Source: Betaproteobacteria bacterium (GTDB taxonomy: Bacteria; Pseudomonadota; Gammaproteobacteria; Burkholderiales; SG8-39). From it: a stretch of 9,094 nucleotides of DNA. The notes beneath the pieces were generated by a model. The model had not been told where the DNA came from. It was given only the letters and a program-made list of their open reading frames with translations, and made no database searches. A program made the translations under genes and the position numbers. The stretch spans positions 1-9,094 of the forward strand of contig QYQC01000198.1 in NCBI GenBank assembly GCA_007280315.1, read 5' to 3'. Each line of letters begins with the position of its first letter. Position 1 is the first letter of the stretch. Of this stretch, positions 1 through 6,577 are shown in pieces.

Positions 1-501
1 CAGGGTGTCGACGATGGATACCATCATCAGCTTGCCCGCGTCGCGAAACTCGATCAGTCGCGTGTTGACCCGGCTTTGCAGCAAAAAGTGCGAGTACTGG
101 TCGCGGCTGTCCTGGTCCATGCCTCCGCCGGAATGACGGTAAGCCTGATAACGCAGGTAGAGCGCGTAATGTTCGTTGCGAAAACGCAGACTTTGCGAAG
201 AGGTTTCGAGCGCCGCGTGCTTTTTCCATGCGCGGCGCTGGGGCCGCGCGGTCTCGAACGCCGCAACCGGGATGCGCACCGGAACGCAGGCGCGGCAGGC
301 GTCGCAGTAGGGGCGGTAGGTAAATATCCCGCTGCGGCGAAAACCGGCCTTCACCAGCCCGCCGTATACATCGTTGGAGATCAGATGGCTGGGCGTGGCG
401 ACCTGGGAACGCGCGAGCTTTTCCGGCAGATAACTGCAGGGATAGGGCGCAGTCACGTAGAACTGCAGGACGCTATGCGGCAGATCGTTAAGCAGCGACA
501 T
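1..501 (-). CDS. bpt: Aspartate/glutamate leucyltransferase (bacterial Ate1-like), 3' end cut by window edge
   Basis: Bpt transfers leucine from Leu-tRNA to proteins with N-terminal Asp or Glu, turning them into substrates for ClpS/ClpAP. It acts in the cytosol. The 167 visible residues begin MSLLNDLPHSVLQFYVTAPY and carry the ATE N-terminal domain: Cys22 in a PYPCSYLP block, then Cys66, Cys69 and Cys72 in YCDACRAC, followed by the start of the C-terminal acetyltransferase-like domain (RLIEFRDAGKLMMVSIVDTL reaches the edge). Family members are about 235-250 residues, so roughly 70-80 are missing off the left side. The ATG at 501-499 lies inside the end of aat, giving a 14-base overlap, so translation is probably coupled. 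The family call comes from recognised motifs. The Asp/Glu specificity is family knowledge and is not visible here. Confidence 0.93.
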   Translation of the reverse strand, partial: MSLLNDLPHSVLQFYVTAPYPCSYLPEKLARSQVATPSHLISNDVYGGLVKAGFRRSGIFTYRPYCDACRACVPVRIPVAAFETARPQRRAWKKHAALETSSQSLRFRNEHYALYLRYQAYRHSGGGMDQDSRDQYSHFLLQSRVNTRLIEFRDAGKLMMVSIVDTL

Positions 502-1216
502 CGCATCCGGCCTCTGGGGAGTTCCATTTTGTAGGCATCACGGCATAGTCTACCAATTCCCGCAGGCGCAGCGAAAATTCCGTGCGCGGGATGGCGCGTG
601 CGCCGAGACTGGCCAGGTGCGTGGTGTGCATCTGGCAGTCGATCATGCCGCAGCCCTGGCGTTCAAGGCGCCGTACCAGATGCACCATGGCGACTTTGGA
701 TGCGTCGCGCACCCGCGTGAACATGGACTCACCGTAGAACATTCGGCCGATAGCGACGCCGTACAGGCCGCCCGCCAACTCTCCGCCGATCCAGGTTTCG
801 GCTGAATGCGCGTAGCCGAGTTCATGCAAACCCTGATAGGCAGTGCGCATGGCGTCGGTGATCCAGGTGTCGGTTGCGCCGCCTCCCGCATTTGCGTGCG
901 CGCCGCCGCGGCTGGCACAGCCGAGCATCACCGCATCGAACGCGCTGTCGAATCGAATCTCGTAGTCGCGGTTGCGCAGCGTCTTGGCGAGCGAACGCGA
1001 AATCTTCAATTCGGATGGAATCAGCACCATGCGCGGGTCCGGGCTCCACCAGAGAACGGGTTCGCCCTCGGCGTACCAGGGAAATATGCCCCGGCGATAG
1101 GCGTCGAGTAGACGCGCGGGAGACAGATCCGCCCCCGCGGCGAGCAGGCCGTTTGGTAGTTTGAGCGCAGCGGCGAGTGGTGGAAACGGATCGTCGCCTT
1201 CGAGCCATGGGATCAT
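488..1216 (-). CDS. aat: Leucyl/phenylalanyl-tRNA--protein transferase
   Basis: Aat adds Leu or Phe from aminoacyl-tRNA to N-terminal Lys or Arg, creating a primary destabilising residue for ClpS/ClpAP. It is cytosolic. The 242 residues compare with 234 in E. coli. Family blocks appear in order: MIPWLEGDDPFPP at the N-terminus, PNGLLAAGADLSPARLL (21-37), RRGIFPWYAEGEPVLWWSPDP (41-61), TWITDAM, GESMF and IDCQ. Glu163, Asp193 and Gln195 line up with E. coli Glu156, Asp186 and Gln188 at a constant offset of seven. The offset comes from a Gly/Ala-rich insert at about 103-115. The ATG start gives the MIPW N-terminus usual in non-enteric homologues; no strong Shine-Dalgarno is visible before it. 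The gene is first in an aat-bpt pair and overlaps bpt by 14 bases. Confidence 0.96.
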   Translation of the reverse strand: MIPWLEGDDPFPPLAAALKLPNGLLAAGADLSPARLLDAYRRGIFPWYAEGEPVLWWSPDPRMVLIPSELKISRSLAKTLRNRDYEIRFDSAFDAVMLGCASRGGAHANAGGGATDTWITDAMRTAYQGLHELGYAHSAETWIGGELAGGLYGVAIGRMFYGESMFTRVRDASKVAMVHLVRRLERQGCGMIDCQMHTTHLASLGARAIPRTEFSLRLRELVDYAVMPTKWNSPEAGCDVAA

Positions 1217-1449
1217 GCAGGCAATGCGAAGCGTGAGGAATGCGTCGGCATGGGTGGCACGAACCCGGATGGTCTCCCGCCTATGGCGAAATCAGGCATG
1301 CCGCACGCTAGCACAGGCTGTGTCGCGGCGTCCATGGCGGCGACCCGATACAAGCGGAGCGAAAAACAGCATAATGCGCGGACTGTTTTCGGGCGCGCCG
1401 ACATCCCGGCGGCCCGGTGAAATCAAATGTCCGGGGAGCGGGGGTGGAA
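1217..1449. other. Divergent intergenic region between aat and the ammonium channel gene
   Basis: This 233-base spacer must hold promoters for both aat (leftward) and the ammonium channel gene (rightward). I see a possible rightward -10 (entered separately), and no convincing NtrC palindrome or sigma-54 -24/-12 element. Short open frames crossing it have Arg/Ala/Pro-rich translations with no family resemblance and are taken as chance. Confidence 0.5.
1347..1375 (+). promoter_or_regulatory. Possible sigma-70 promoter for the ammonium channel gene
   Basis: CATAAT at 1370-1375 matches the -10 consensus in five of six positions. A weak -35, GATACA at 1347-1352, lies 17 bases upstream and matches three of six. 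The resulting leader would be about 70 bases. This is read from sequence only, and the poor -35 keeps confidence low. Confidence 0.3.
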
Positions 1450-2643
1450 ATGGAAAACTGGAAATCAGGAAGTGACGTGCTGTTCATCCTGCTTGGCGGG
1501 ATCATGGTGCTTGCGATGCACTCCGGGTTCGCGTTTCTCGAACTGGGCACCGTGCGCTGGAAGAATCAGGTCAACGCGCTGGTAAAAATTCTGTCCGATT
1601 TTTCCGTTTCCACAGTGGCATATTTTTTCATCGGCTACGGCATCGCCTACGGGGTGAGTTTTTTCAACGGCGCGGAGCAGTTGGCGCAGAAGAACGGTTA
1701 TGAATTGGTGAAATTCTTCTTTCTGCTGACCTTCGCTGGCGCAGTTCCGGCGATAGTCTCAGGCGGAATCGCCGAGCGCGCGCGGTTTTACCCGCAGCTT
1801 GCGGCCTCGTTTCTGCTGGTCGGTTTCATCTACCCGTTTTTTGAAGGTATCGCCTGGAACCAGCACTACGGCATACAGGCCTGGCTCAAAGCGTCATTCG
1901 GTGAGGAGTTCCACGATTTCGCCGGCTCGGTCGTGGTGCATGCGGTCGGCGGCTGGATCGGGCTGGTCGCGGTGGTGCTGTTGGGCGCGCGTAGCGGCCG
2001 CTACAGCAAGGACGGCAAAGGCATGACCGCGCACCCGCCTTCCAGCATTCCTTTTCTCGCACTGGGCGCGTGGATACTTTCGGTCGGCTGGTTCGGCTTC
2101 AACGTCATGTCGGCGCAAACGCTGGACAAGGTGAGCGGTCTGGTGGCGATGAACTCGCTCATGGCAATGGCCGGTGGCACAATTGCGGCGCTGGTTGCAG
2201 GACGCAATGACCCGGGATTCGTGCACAACGGTCCGCTTGCCGGACTGGTTGCAGTGTGCGCCGGATCCGACGTGATGCACCCGATTGCCTCGCTATTGGT
2301 GGGCGCGGTCGCCGGCGGCATTTTTGTCACCATGTTCACGCTGACGCAGAATCGCTGGAAAATCGACGACGTATTGGGCGTATGGCCGCTGCACGGGCTG
2401 TGCGGCGCCTGGGGCGGCATCGCCGCCGGCATCTTCGGCCTCAAGGCGCTTGGCGGCATGGGCGGCGTGAGTTTCATGTCGCAGCTGGCCGGGACTGCTA
2501 TGGGCATTGTGGTCGCCCTCGCCGGCGGTGCACTGGTCTACGGCACGCTCAAGGCTACGGTCGGCTTGCGTCTGGACGAGGAAGAGGAATTCAACGGCGC
2601 CGATCTTTCGATCCACAGGATCAACGCCACGCCGGAAAAGTGA
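1450..2643 (+). CDS. amtB: Amt/MEP/Rh-family ammonium channel
   Basis: This inner-membrane channel of 397 residues would conduct ammonium, normally as a trimer; the usual family length is about 400-430. Residues with E. coli AmtB equivalents are present: Phe95 and Phe217 (the Phe gate), Trp145 near the recruitment site, Asp156 in DFAGSVVVH, Ser221, and the twin pore histidines His164 and His315. The C-terminal tail keeps the LRLDEEEEFNG motif that follows the last helix in Amt proteins. Several signatures differ from the enteric form: GFNVMSA instead of GFNAGSA, and VWPLHGLCGAWGG instead of VFGVHGVCG. I chose the ATG at 1450, preceded by GGGGAG and GGGGGTGG purine runs; an in-frame GTG at 1417 would add 11 residues with no transmembrane character, and a GTG at 1444 is also possible. 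There is no N-terminal signal peptide. No glnK lies beside it, which is unusual for this family. Confidence 0.93.
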   Translation: MENWKSGSDVLFILLGGIMVLAMHSGFAFLELGTVRWKNQVNALVKILSDFSVSTVAYFFIGYGIAYGVSFFNGAEQLAQKNGYELVKFFFLLTFAGAVPAIVSGGIAERARFYPQLAASFLLVGFIYPFFEGIAWNQHYGIQAWLKASFGEEFHDFAGSVVVHAVGGWIGLVAVVLLGARSGRYSKDGKGMTAHPPSSIPFLALGAWILSVGWFGFNVMSAQTLDKVSGLVAMNSLMAMAGGTIAALVAGRNDPGFVHNGPLAGLVAVCAGSDVMHPIASLLVGAVAGGIFVTMFTLTQNRWKIDDVLGVWPLHGLCGAWGGIAAGIFGLKALGGMGGVSFMSQLAGTAMGIVVALAGGALVYGTLKATVGLRLDEEEEFNGADLSIHRINATPEK

Positions 2644-2645
2644 CG

Positions 2646-2666
2646 GCGGCGCGAGCGCTGCGCCGC
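2646..2666. terminator. GC-rich hairpin between two converging genes
   Basis: A perfect 7-bp inverted repeat, GCGGCGC (2646-2652) and GCGCCGC (2660-2666) with a 7-base loop, starts three bases after the ammonium channel stop codon. It could stop or stabilise transcripts arriving from either side. No T-run follows on either strand, so it does not meet the intrinsic terminator pattern in full. Confidence 0.4.
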
Positions 2667-2697
2667 AATGGCGCTGCCGTGCCGTTCGGTCCTTTAC

Positions 2698-3234
2698 TTA
2701 CTTAAGCGGCAGGATGGCGCCTGAGTGACAGCTGTAACGGCCTTGCTTGCGGTCCTCGTAATAATGTTTGAGTGTGGTCAGGATGGTGCGAAAGGCGATC
2801 TCTTTCCACGGAATCTGCGCTTCCTCGAACAGCGCCACCTCCAGGCTTTCCACCCCAGGCGCGAACTCGAGATCGAGCAGACGCGCACGGTAGAAAATAT
2901 GCACCTGGTTGACCTGAGGCACGGACAGCATGCTGTACAGATCGCCGATCTCTACACGCGCGTTGGCTTCCTCCAGTGTTTCGCGCAGGGCCGCCTCCGC
3001 GGTGGTCTCGCCGTTTTCCATGAAGCCTGCAGGAGGAGTCCAGTATCCTAGCCGCGGCTCGATGGCGCGTTTGCATAGCAGGATTTTGTCCTCCCACTCA
3101 GGGATGCAGCCGACCACCAACTTCGGATTGGAATAGTGAATCGTGCCGCAGGCTTCGCACACGTGGCGCGGCAGGCTGTCGCCCGCGGGCACCTTCAGGG
3201 CGACATTGGCGCCGCAGTTGGGGCAGAATTTCAT
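2698..3234 (-). CDS. Nudix hydrolase with N-terminal zinc ribbon
   Basis: Nudix enzymes cleave nucleoside diphosphates linked to another group; the exact substrate is not readable here. The protein has 178 residues. An N-terminal zinc ribbon (Cys4, Cys7, Cys26, Cys29; CPNCG and CEACG) is followed by GTIHYSNPKLVVGCIPEW, the pattern of the Nudix_N_2 type. The Nudix box spans about 70-92: Gly70, Glu76, Arg84-Glu85 and Glu88-Glu89, which supply the metal-binding glutamates. Two box positions deviate: Thr86 where a hydrophobic residue is usual, and Asn91 where Gly is usual. Proteins of this layout include FAD/ADP-ribose pyrophosphatases such as plant NUDX23, so a dinucleotide substrate is plausible by analogy. 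It lacks the larger N-terminal region of NudC. The gene is monocistronic, convergent with the ammonium channel gene and divergent from the autokinase gene. Confidence 0.9.
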   Translation of the reverse strand: MKFCPNCGANVALKVPAGDSLPRHVCEACGTIHYSNPKLVVGCIPEWEDKILLCKRAIEPRLGYWTPPAGFMENGETTAEAALRETLEEANARVEIGDLYSMLSVPQVNQVHIFYRARLLDLEFAPGVESLEVALFEEAQIPWKEIAFRTILTTLKHYYEDRKQGRYSCHSGAILPLK

Positions 3235-3307
3235 TGAGATTGAAGCCGGGACGCCGGGTGCTGAATTGTGCCGACTATGATACCAGCGGCTGGTCGCAGG
3301 CGGATGT

Positions 3308-3330
3308 CAGCGTTGGAAACGCTTACGCTG
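3308..3330. repeat. Three-arm inverted repeat (competing hairpins)
   Basis: AGCGTT (3309-3314) pairs perfectly with AACGCT (3318-3323) around a 3-base loop. The overlapping CAGCGT (3308-3313) also pairs perfectly with ACGCTG (3325-3330). The two folds share one arm, so only one can form at a time. No T-run follows, so it is not a simple terminator. A regulator site in the divergent promoter region is possible. Confidence 0.4.
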
Positions 3331-3408
3331 TGGGTCCGGATAATGACCATTCGACTGGAAGAAAAGGGCTGGATGTGTAAAACTTTGTCAAATAAACGCT
3401 GCATGGTC

Positions 3409-3436
3409 TTGTAACTACTAAGGAATAATGTAAATT
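3409..3436 (+). promoter_or_regulatory. Possible sigma-70 promoter for the autokinase gene
   Basis: TTGTAA (3409-3414) and TAAATT (3431-3436) are separated by 16 bases, each matching four of six consensus positions, within the most AT-rich part of the intergenic region. A second -35-like TTGTCA is at 3385-3390. The leader to the chosen start at 3585 would be about 140 bases. Confidence 0.35.
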
Positions 3437-3468
3437 GACGAGGTGTAGGGGCCTAGGCTAACTGTTTT

Positions 3469-3488
3469 CAAGCGAAAGCATGCGCTTG
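3469..3488 (+). repeat. Inverted repeat in the autokinase leader
   Basis: CAAGCG (3469-3474) and CGCTTG (3483-3488) form a perfect 6-bp stem with an 8-base loop. The upstream in-frame ATG at 3480 lies in that loop. If 3480 is not the true start, this is a leader hairpin; if it is, the start codon would be presented in a loop. Confidence 0.4.
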
Positions 3489-3584
3489 GCTTCGGTAGAT
3501 CTTAGACGACGAGAAGTGACAAATGCGTTGCACAGTATTGTTCGATCCAGGGACCATGACCGGCTAGGAACACAGTCAACGACG

Positions 3585-5870
3585 ATGAATAGAGTATCCA
3601 ACCGCGAGTTACAACTGCCTGCCTTCACGCCAACCCAGGGAGAGCCGACGCCGCCTGACGTGGTGAGGTACTTGCGCACGCTCAACCGGTACAAATGGGG
3701 CATTCTACTGGTCGTGATCGCCGTTGGCATGCTGGCGGCGATGTACGCGTCCAGCCTGCGCCCGATCTATCGCGCGACAGCGACCGTCATGGTCGAAATG
3801 GGCAAACCGAAAGTGGTGTCGAGTCAGGATATCTACGAGTCCCTGGGCGGTTCGACCCGCGATTATTTTCTGACACAATTTGAAATCGTTAAATCGCGCG
3901 AGCTCGCCGAACGGCTGGTGCGCGCGATGCAGCTGACCAAGAACCCGGAATTCGCGCCGGGCGAGCAACCCAAGTCGTGGTATGCGGACTGGGTGCCGGC
4001 GCAATTTTTGCCGGCGGTAACCCCGCTCAAGCCACCGAACGAAGAGGATCTGGTGGAGAGTGTGACGTCACAGGTAATGGGAGGTATCAGCCTCCAGCCG
4101 ATCAAGAACACCCAGTTGTTCAAACTGAGCTTCGATTCGCATGATCCGGTGCTGGCAGAGCGCGTGCCGAACACGCTGGCGATGATCTACATCGTTTCCG
4201 ATCTGGAAACGCGCGGGGAGACGACGCGGCGTTCAATGTCGTTTCTTAAGGAGCAGGCAGAGGAGTTGAAGGGCAAGCTCAACGAATCCGAACGTGCGTT
4301 GCAGGATTTCCGCGAGAAGGAAAAGATCGTCGTCGCCAAGGGCGTGTCGGTATCTGGCGCGATCCGCCAACTGGAGGAACTCCAGTCTTCACTCGACGAG
4401 GCGCGCAAGAAACGGCTGGATGCCGAAGCGCTGTTCAATCAGGTAAGCGTTGCGCGGCAGGGCAAACCGGCAGCGGCCATGGAGTCGCTGCCCGTGGTGC
4501 AGAGTAACCCGGTCGTCGCACGGTTCAAGGAAGCCGAGGCGGAGGCCGAGAGACGCGTGAGCGAGGCGTCCAAGCGTTACGGCCCCGAACATCCGCGGAT
4601 GGTTGCAGCACAATCGGACCTCAAGGCGGTGCGGGACAACCTGCACCGTCAGGCCAGCACGGTGGTCGAGGGCGTGCTCAAGGATTACGAAATCGCCAAG
4701 GCGAACGAGGCGACGTTGACGCGCGCGCTTGCACGGGCGAAAGAGGAGAGCCAGGCGTACAACCGCAAGGAATTTACCCTGGCCGGACTCGAACGTGATG
4801 TGGCGTCCAACCGCCAGCTATACGATTTGTTCACCCAGCGTGCCAAGGAAACCAAGACTGGCGATGTACCCTCCGCGATCGCGCGCATCATCGATCCCGC
4901 AATTCTGCCGAAGGCGCCCTATGGTCCGAACACGCGCAATATCGTTGGCATCGCCATGCTCATAGCGCTGGCGGTCGCAGTGGCAATAGCGCTGCTGTTG
5001 GAGCAAATGGATATCAAGGTGAAGACGAGTCAGGAACTCGAGACCAAGCTCGAGGTCAAGGCGGTCGGCGTGCTACCGCGGATGCAGCCGAAACTGGGCG
5101 TCCCAATAGAGCGCATGTTCCTGGAGGAAAACCAGAGCGCGTTCGCCGAAGGGATACGCAGCATCCGCAGCGATCTGCTGCTTTCCGGGATAGATTCCGG
5201 GCAAAAGGTCGTGCTCCTGACCTCGTCGATTCCATCGGAGGGCAAGACGACCGTCGCATGCAATCTGGCCTTTGCATTTTCGCAGATCAAGAAGACGCTG
5301 CTGGTTGAAGCCGACATGCGCCGGCCGAAAATCGCGCACGTGCTCGGCGGGGACCCGCGCCGGCCCGGATTGTCTGAACTCGTTGCCGGCAACGTGCCGC
5401 TCGACGAGTGCGTCTATGCGGCCGACAAATCGAATTTGTGGATACTGCAATCGGGCCGAATTCCGCTCAATCCCCTCGAATTGATTTCTTCGCATCGTTT
5501 CTCGGACGTGATGGAGACGCTTAAGAAAGCGTTCGACGTGATCGTTATCGACAGTCCGCCGCTGCAACTGGTCAGCGACGCGCTGGTGCTGTCGCAATAT
5601 GCTTCCTCGGTCCTTTATGTGGTCAAGGCCGACAGTACGCCGTATCCGTTGGCGCGCCATGGACTGACGCAGATGAAACGCGTCAGCGAACCGGGACTGG
5701 TGGGCCTGGGCGCCGTGCTCAACCAGCTCGACATCGACAAGGCGAACAAATATTACGGCGAGTATCGGGGATACGGCGGGAGCTACTACCGCCGCTACGG
5801 CTATTCGAGCGATGCCGGCGAGAACGTGACTTCAATTGAATCCGCCGTGACAGAGAAAAAGGCGGCCTAG
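3585..5870 (+). CDS. Polysaccharide chain-length/export tyrosine autokinase (Wzc/EpsG type, Wzz + BY-kinase)
   Basis: This inner-membrane protein would control chain length and export of an extracellular polysaccharide through cycles of tyrosine autophosphorylation. The 761 residues show a Wzz domain with TM1 at about 38-58, a long periplasmic coiled-coil region (about 215-395), a GNVR segment (KEFTLAGLERDVASNRQLYD, about 395-425), TM2 at about 453-475, and a CpsD-like cytoplasmic kinase. Walker A is SSIPSEGKTT with Lys554; Walker A' is LLVEADMRRP with Glu575 and Asp577; Walker B is VIVIDSPP with Asp656. The C-terminus has eight tyrosines between 723 and 740, the autophosphorylation cluster. 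I prefer the ATG at 3585 because the 35 residues added by the ATG at 3480 look unlike the family; neither start has an ideal ribosome site (TAGGAA lies 14 bases before 3585). It heads a plus-strand block with a small membrane protein and a PglL-like ligase. Confidence 0.93.
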   Translation: MNRVSNRELQLPAFTPTQGEPTPPDVVRYLRTLNRYKWGILLVVIAVGMLAAMYASSLRPIYRATATVMVEMGKPKVVSSQDIYESLGGSTRDYFLTQFEIVKSRELAERLVRAMQLTKNPEFAPGEQPKSWYADWVPAQFLPAVTPLKPPNEEDLVESVTSQVMGGISLQPIKNTQLFKLSFDSHDPVLAERVPNTLAMIYIVSDLETRGETTRRSMSFLKEQAEELKGKLNESERALQDFREKEKIVVAKGVSVSGAIRQLEELQSSLDEARKKRLDAEALFNQVSVARQGKPAAAMESLPVVQSNPVVARFKEAEAEAERRVSEASKRYGPEHPRMVAAQSDLKAVRDNLHRQASTVVEGVLKDYEIAKANEATLTRALARAKEESQAYNRKEFTLAGLERDVASNRQLYDLFTQRAKETKTGDVPSAIARIIDPAILPKAPYGPNTRNIVGIAMLIALAVAVAIALLLEQMDIKVKTSQELETKLEVKAVGVLPRMQPKLGVPIERMFLEENQSAFAEGIRSIRSDLLLSGIDSGQKVVLLTSSIPSEGKTTVACNLAFAFSQIKKTLLVEADMRRPKIAHVLGGDPRRPGLSELVAGNVPLDECVYAADKSNLWILQSGRIPLNPLELISSHRFSDVMETLKKAFDVIVIDSPPLQLVSDALVLSQYASSVLYVVKADSTPYPLARHGLTQMKRVSEPGLVGLGAVLNQLDIDKANKYYGEYRGYGGSYYRRYGYSSDAGENVTSIESAVTEKKAA

Positions 5871-5952
5871 ACTGCTCGAATAGCTGGTGTAGTATGTAAG
5901 CCGTGCATGCATTTTGCGATGCGGATATCGAGCGCGGGATTCCTACCCTAAG

Positions 5953-5990
5953 GGCAAGCCTGACCCCGGTCCTTGCCGACTAGCAAGGGC
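5953..5990 (+). promoter_or_regulatory. Mutually exclusive hairpins covering the ribosome-binding site of the next gene
   Basis: Hairpin A pairs GGCAAG (5953-5958) with CTTGCC (5972-5977), with GACC/GGTC able to pair inside its loop. Hairpin B pairs 5969-5976 with 5983-5990: eight pairs, one of them G-U, around the loop CGACTA. The two share bases 5972-5976, so they compete. The 3' arm of B contains AAGGG (5985-5989), the Shine-Dalgarno six bases before the ATG at 5996. B would hide it and A would free it. The pairing is seen in the sequence; a regulatory role is inferred. Confidence 0.45.
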
Positions 5991-5995
5991 AGAGC

Positions 5996-6517
5996 ATGGG
6001 AATGAACCAGACCAAACAGCGGGAGAGCGGCGCGGATCAGGTCAAACCGAGGCCGCGCAAAGGCTGGGAGTCGTTTTGGCGAATCATTGCCGGACTGATG
6101 TTGCTTGTCATCGTCTGGGTCGCCTGGGTGATGTACCAGATTATGCCAAGATCGGTGGTGACGCCACTGGCTTACGCGAATCAAGCCCAACGCGTCGGCA
6201 CCGCGCAGTCCGCGGACGGCGCGGTGAGTACCAGCGCACCGACGGCACCGTTACCGGCACCTGAATCCACTGCGGCTGACGCGGCCATGGCATTGGCGCA
6301 GGCGGCGATGCACTCCGGCGCTCATCAATCCTCCGCCGACGTCGCGGCAGCGACATTGGAACAAAAGCCGGAGCAGATCAAAGGGGAGGGGCTTAGGCTC
6401 GCAACTGAAATTTCGACGCCGCTGGCGGAGAAGAACAGGACTCAAACGGACGGCAAGGCCGAGGTTGCGCCTTCGGTTCCCGTCGCGACGGGCGCCGCAG
6501 GGAAAGACCGGCCGTAG
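5996..6517 (+). CDS. Small single-pass membrane protein of unknown function
   Basis: I do not recognise a family. The 173 residues start with a basic N-terminus (KPRPRKGW, about 17-24), followed by one hydrophobic segment (about 27-49, WRIIAGLMLLVIVWVAWVMY), then a long tail rich in Ala, Pro, Ser and Thr with low complexity (about 67-170). The positive charges before the segment suggest the N-terminus is cytoplasmic and the tail periplasmic. No cysteine, lipobox, enzyme motif or PEP-CTERM-like sorting signal is visible. The ATG at 5996 has AAGGG six bases upstream; a second ATG at 6002 would remove two residues. It lies between the autokinase and a PglL-like ligase, so a partner or scaffold role in glycan handling is possible from position only. 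Codon use and GC content match the neighbours, supporting a real gene. Confidence 0.72.
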   Translation: MGMNQTKQRESGADQVKPRPRKGWESFWRIIAGLMLLVIVWVAWVMYQIMPRSVVTPLAYANQAQRVGTAQSADGAVSTSAPTAPLPAPESTAADAAMALAQAAMHSGAHQSSADVAAATLEQKPEQIKGEGLRLATEISTPLAEKNRTQTDGKAEVAPSVPVATGAAGKDRP

Positions 6518-6577
6518 AACAGTTCTGTTGCACGAGCGCGGACGAACTTCCTGCTTCTCCGAACTCAGGGAAAAATA

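Larger units (their letters stand above)
3235..3584. other. Divergent intergenic region, AT-rich in its right half
   Basis: This 350-base stretch separates the leftward Nudix gene from the rightward autokinase gene. From about 3340 to 3480 it is clearly richer in A and T than the flanking genes, which suits a promoter region for the glycan block. It contains competing inverted repeats (3308-3330), a possible sigma-70 promoter (3409-3436) and another hairpin (3469-3488). Bases 3480-3584 are open in the autokinase frame but are here treated as untranslated leader. Confidence 0.55.

Noticed and set aside
76..534. Plus-strand open frame of 152 codons opposite bpt
   Set aside because: It lies antisense to recognisable Bpt coding sequence and its translation has no family character; GC-rich shadow frame.
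1300..1313. GG-N10-GC pattern (GGCATGCCGCACGC) as a sigma-54 promoter for the ammonium channel gene
   Set aside because: Only the minimal GG/GC spacing fits; the TTGC part of the consensus is absent and no NtrC site is seen upstream.
2256..2705. Plus-strand 149-codon frame within and past the ammonium channel gene
   Set aside because: Arg/His-rich shadow of the real channel frame, no plausible start signal.
3420..3433. AAGGA followed by ATG-TAA, a start-stop element in the autokinase leader
   Set aside because: It overlaps the proposed -10 element, so it may not be transcribed, and such short matches are common by chance.
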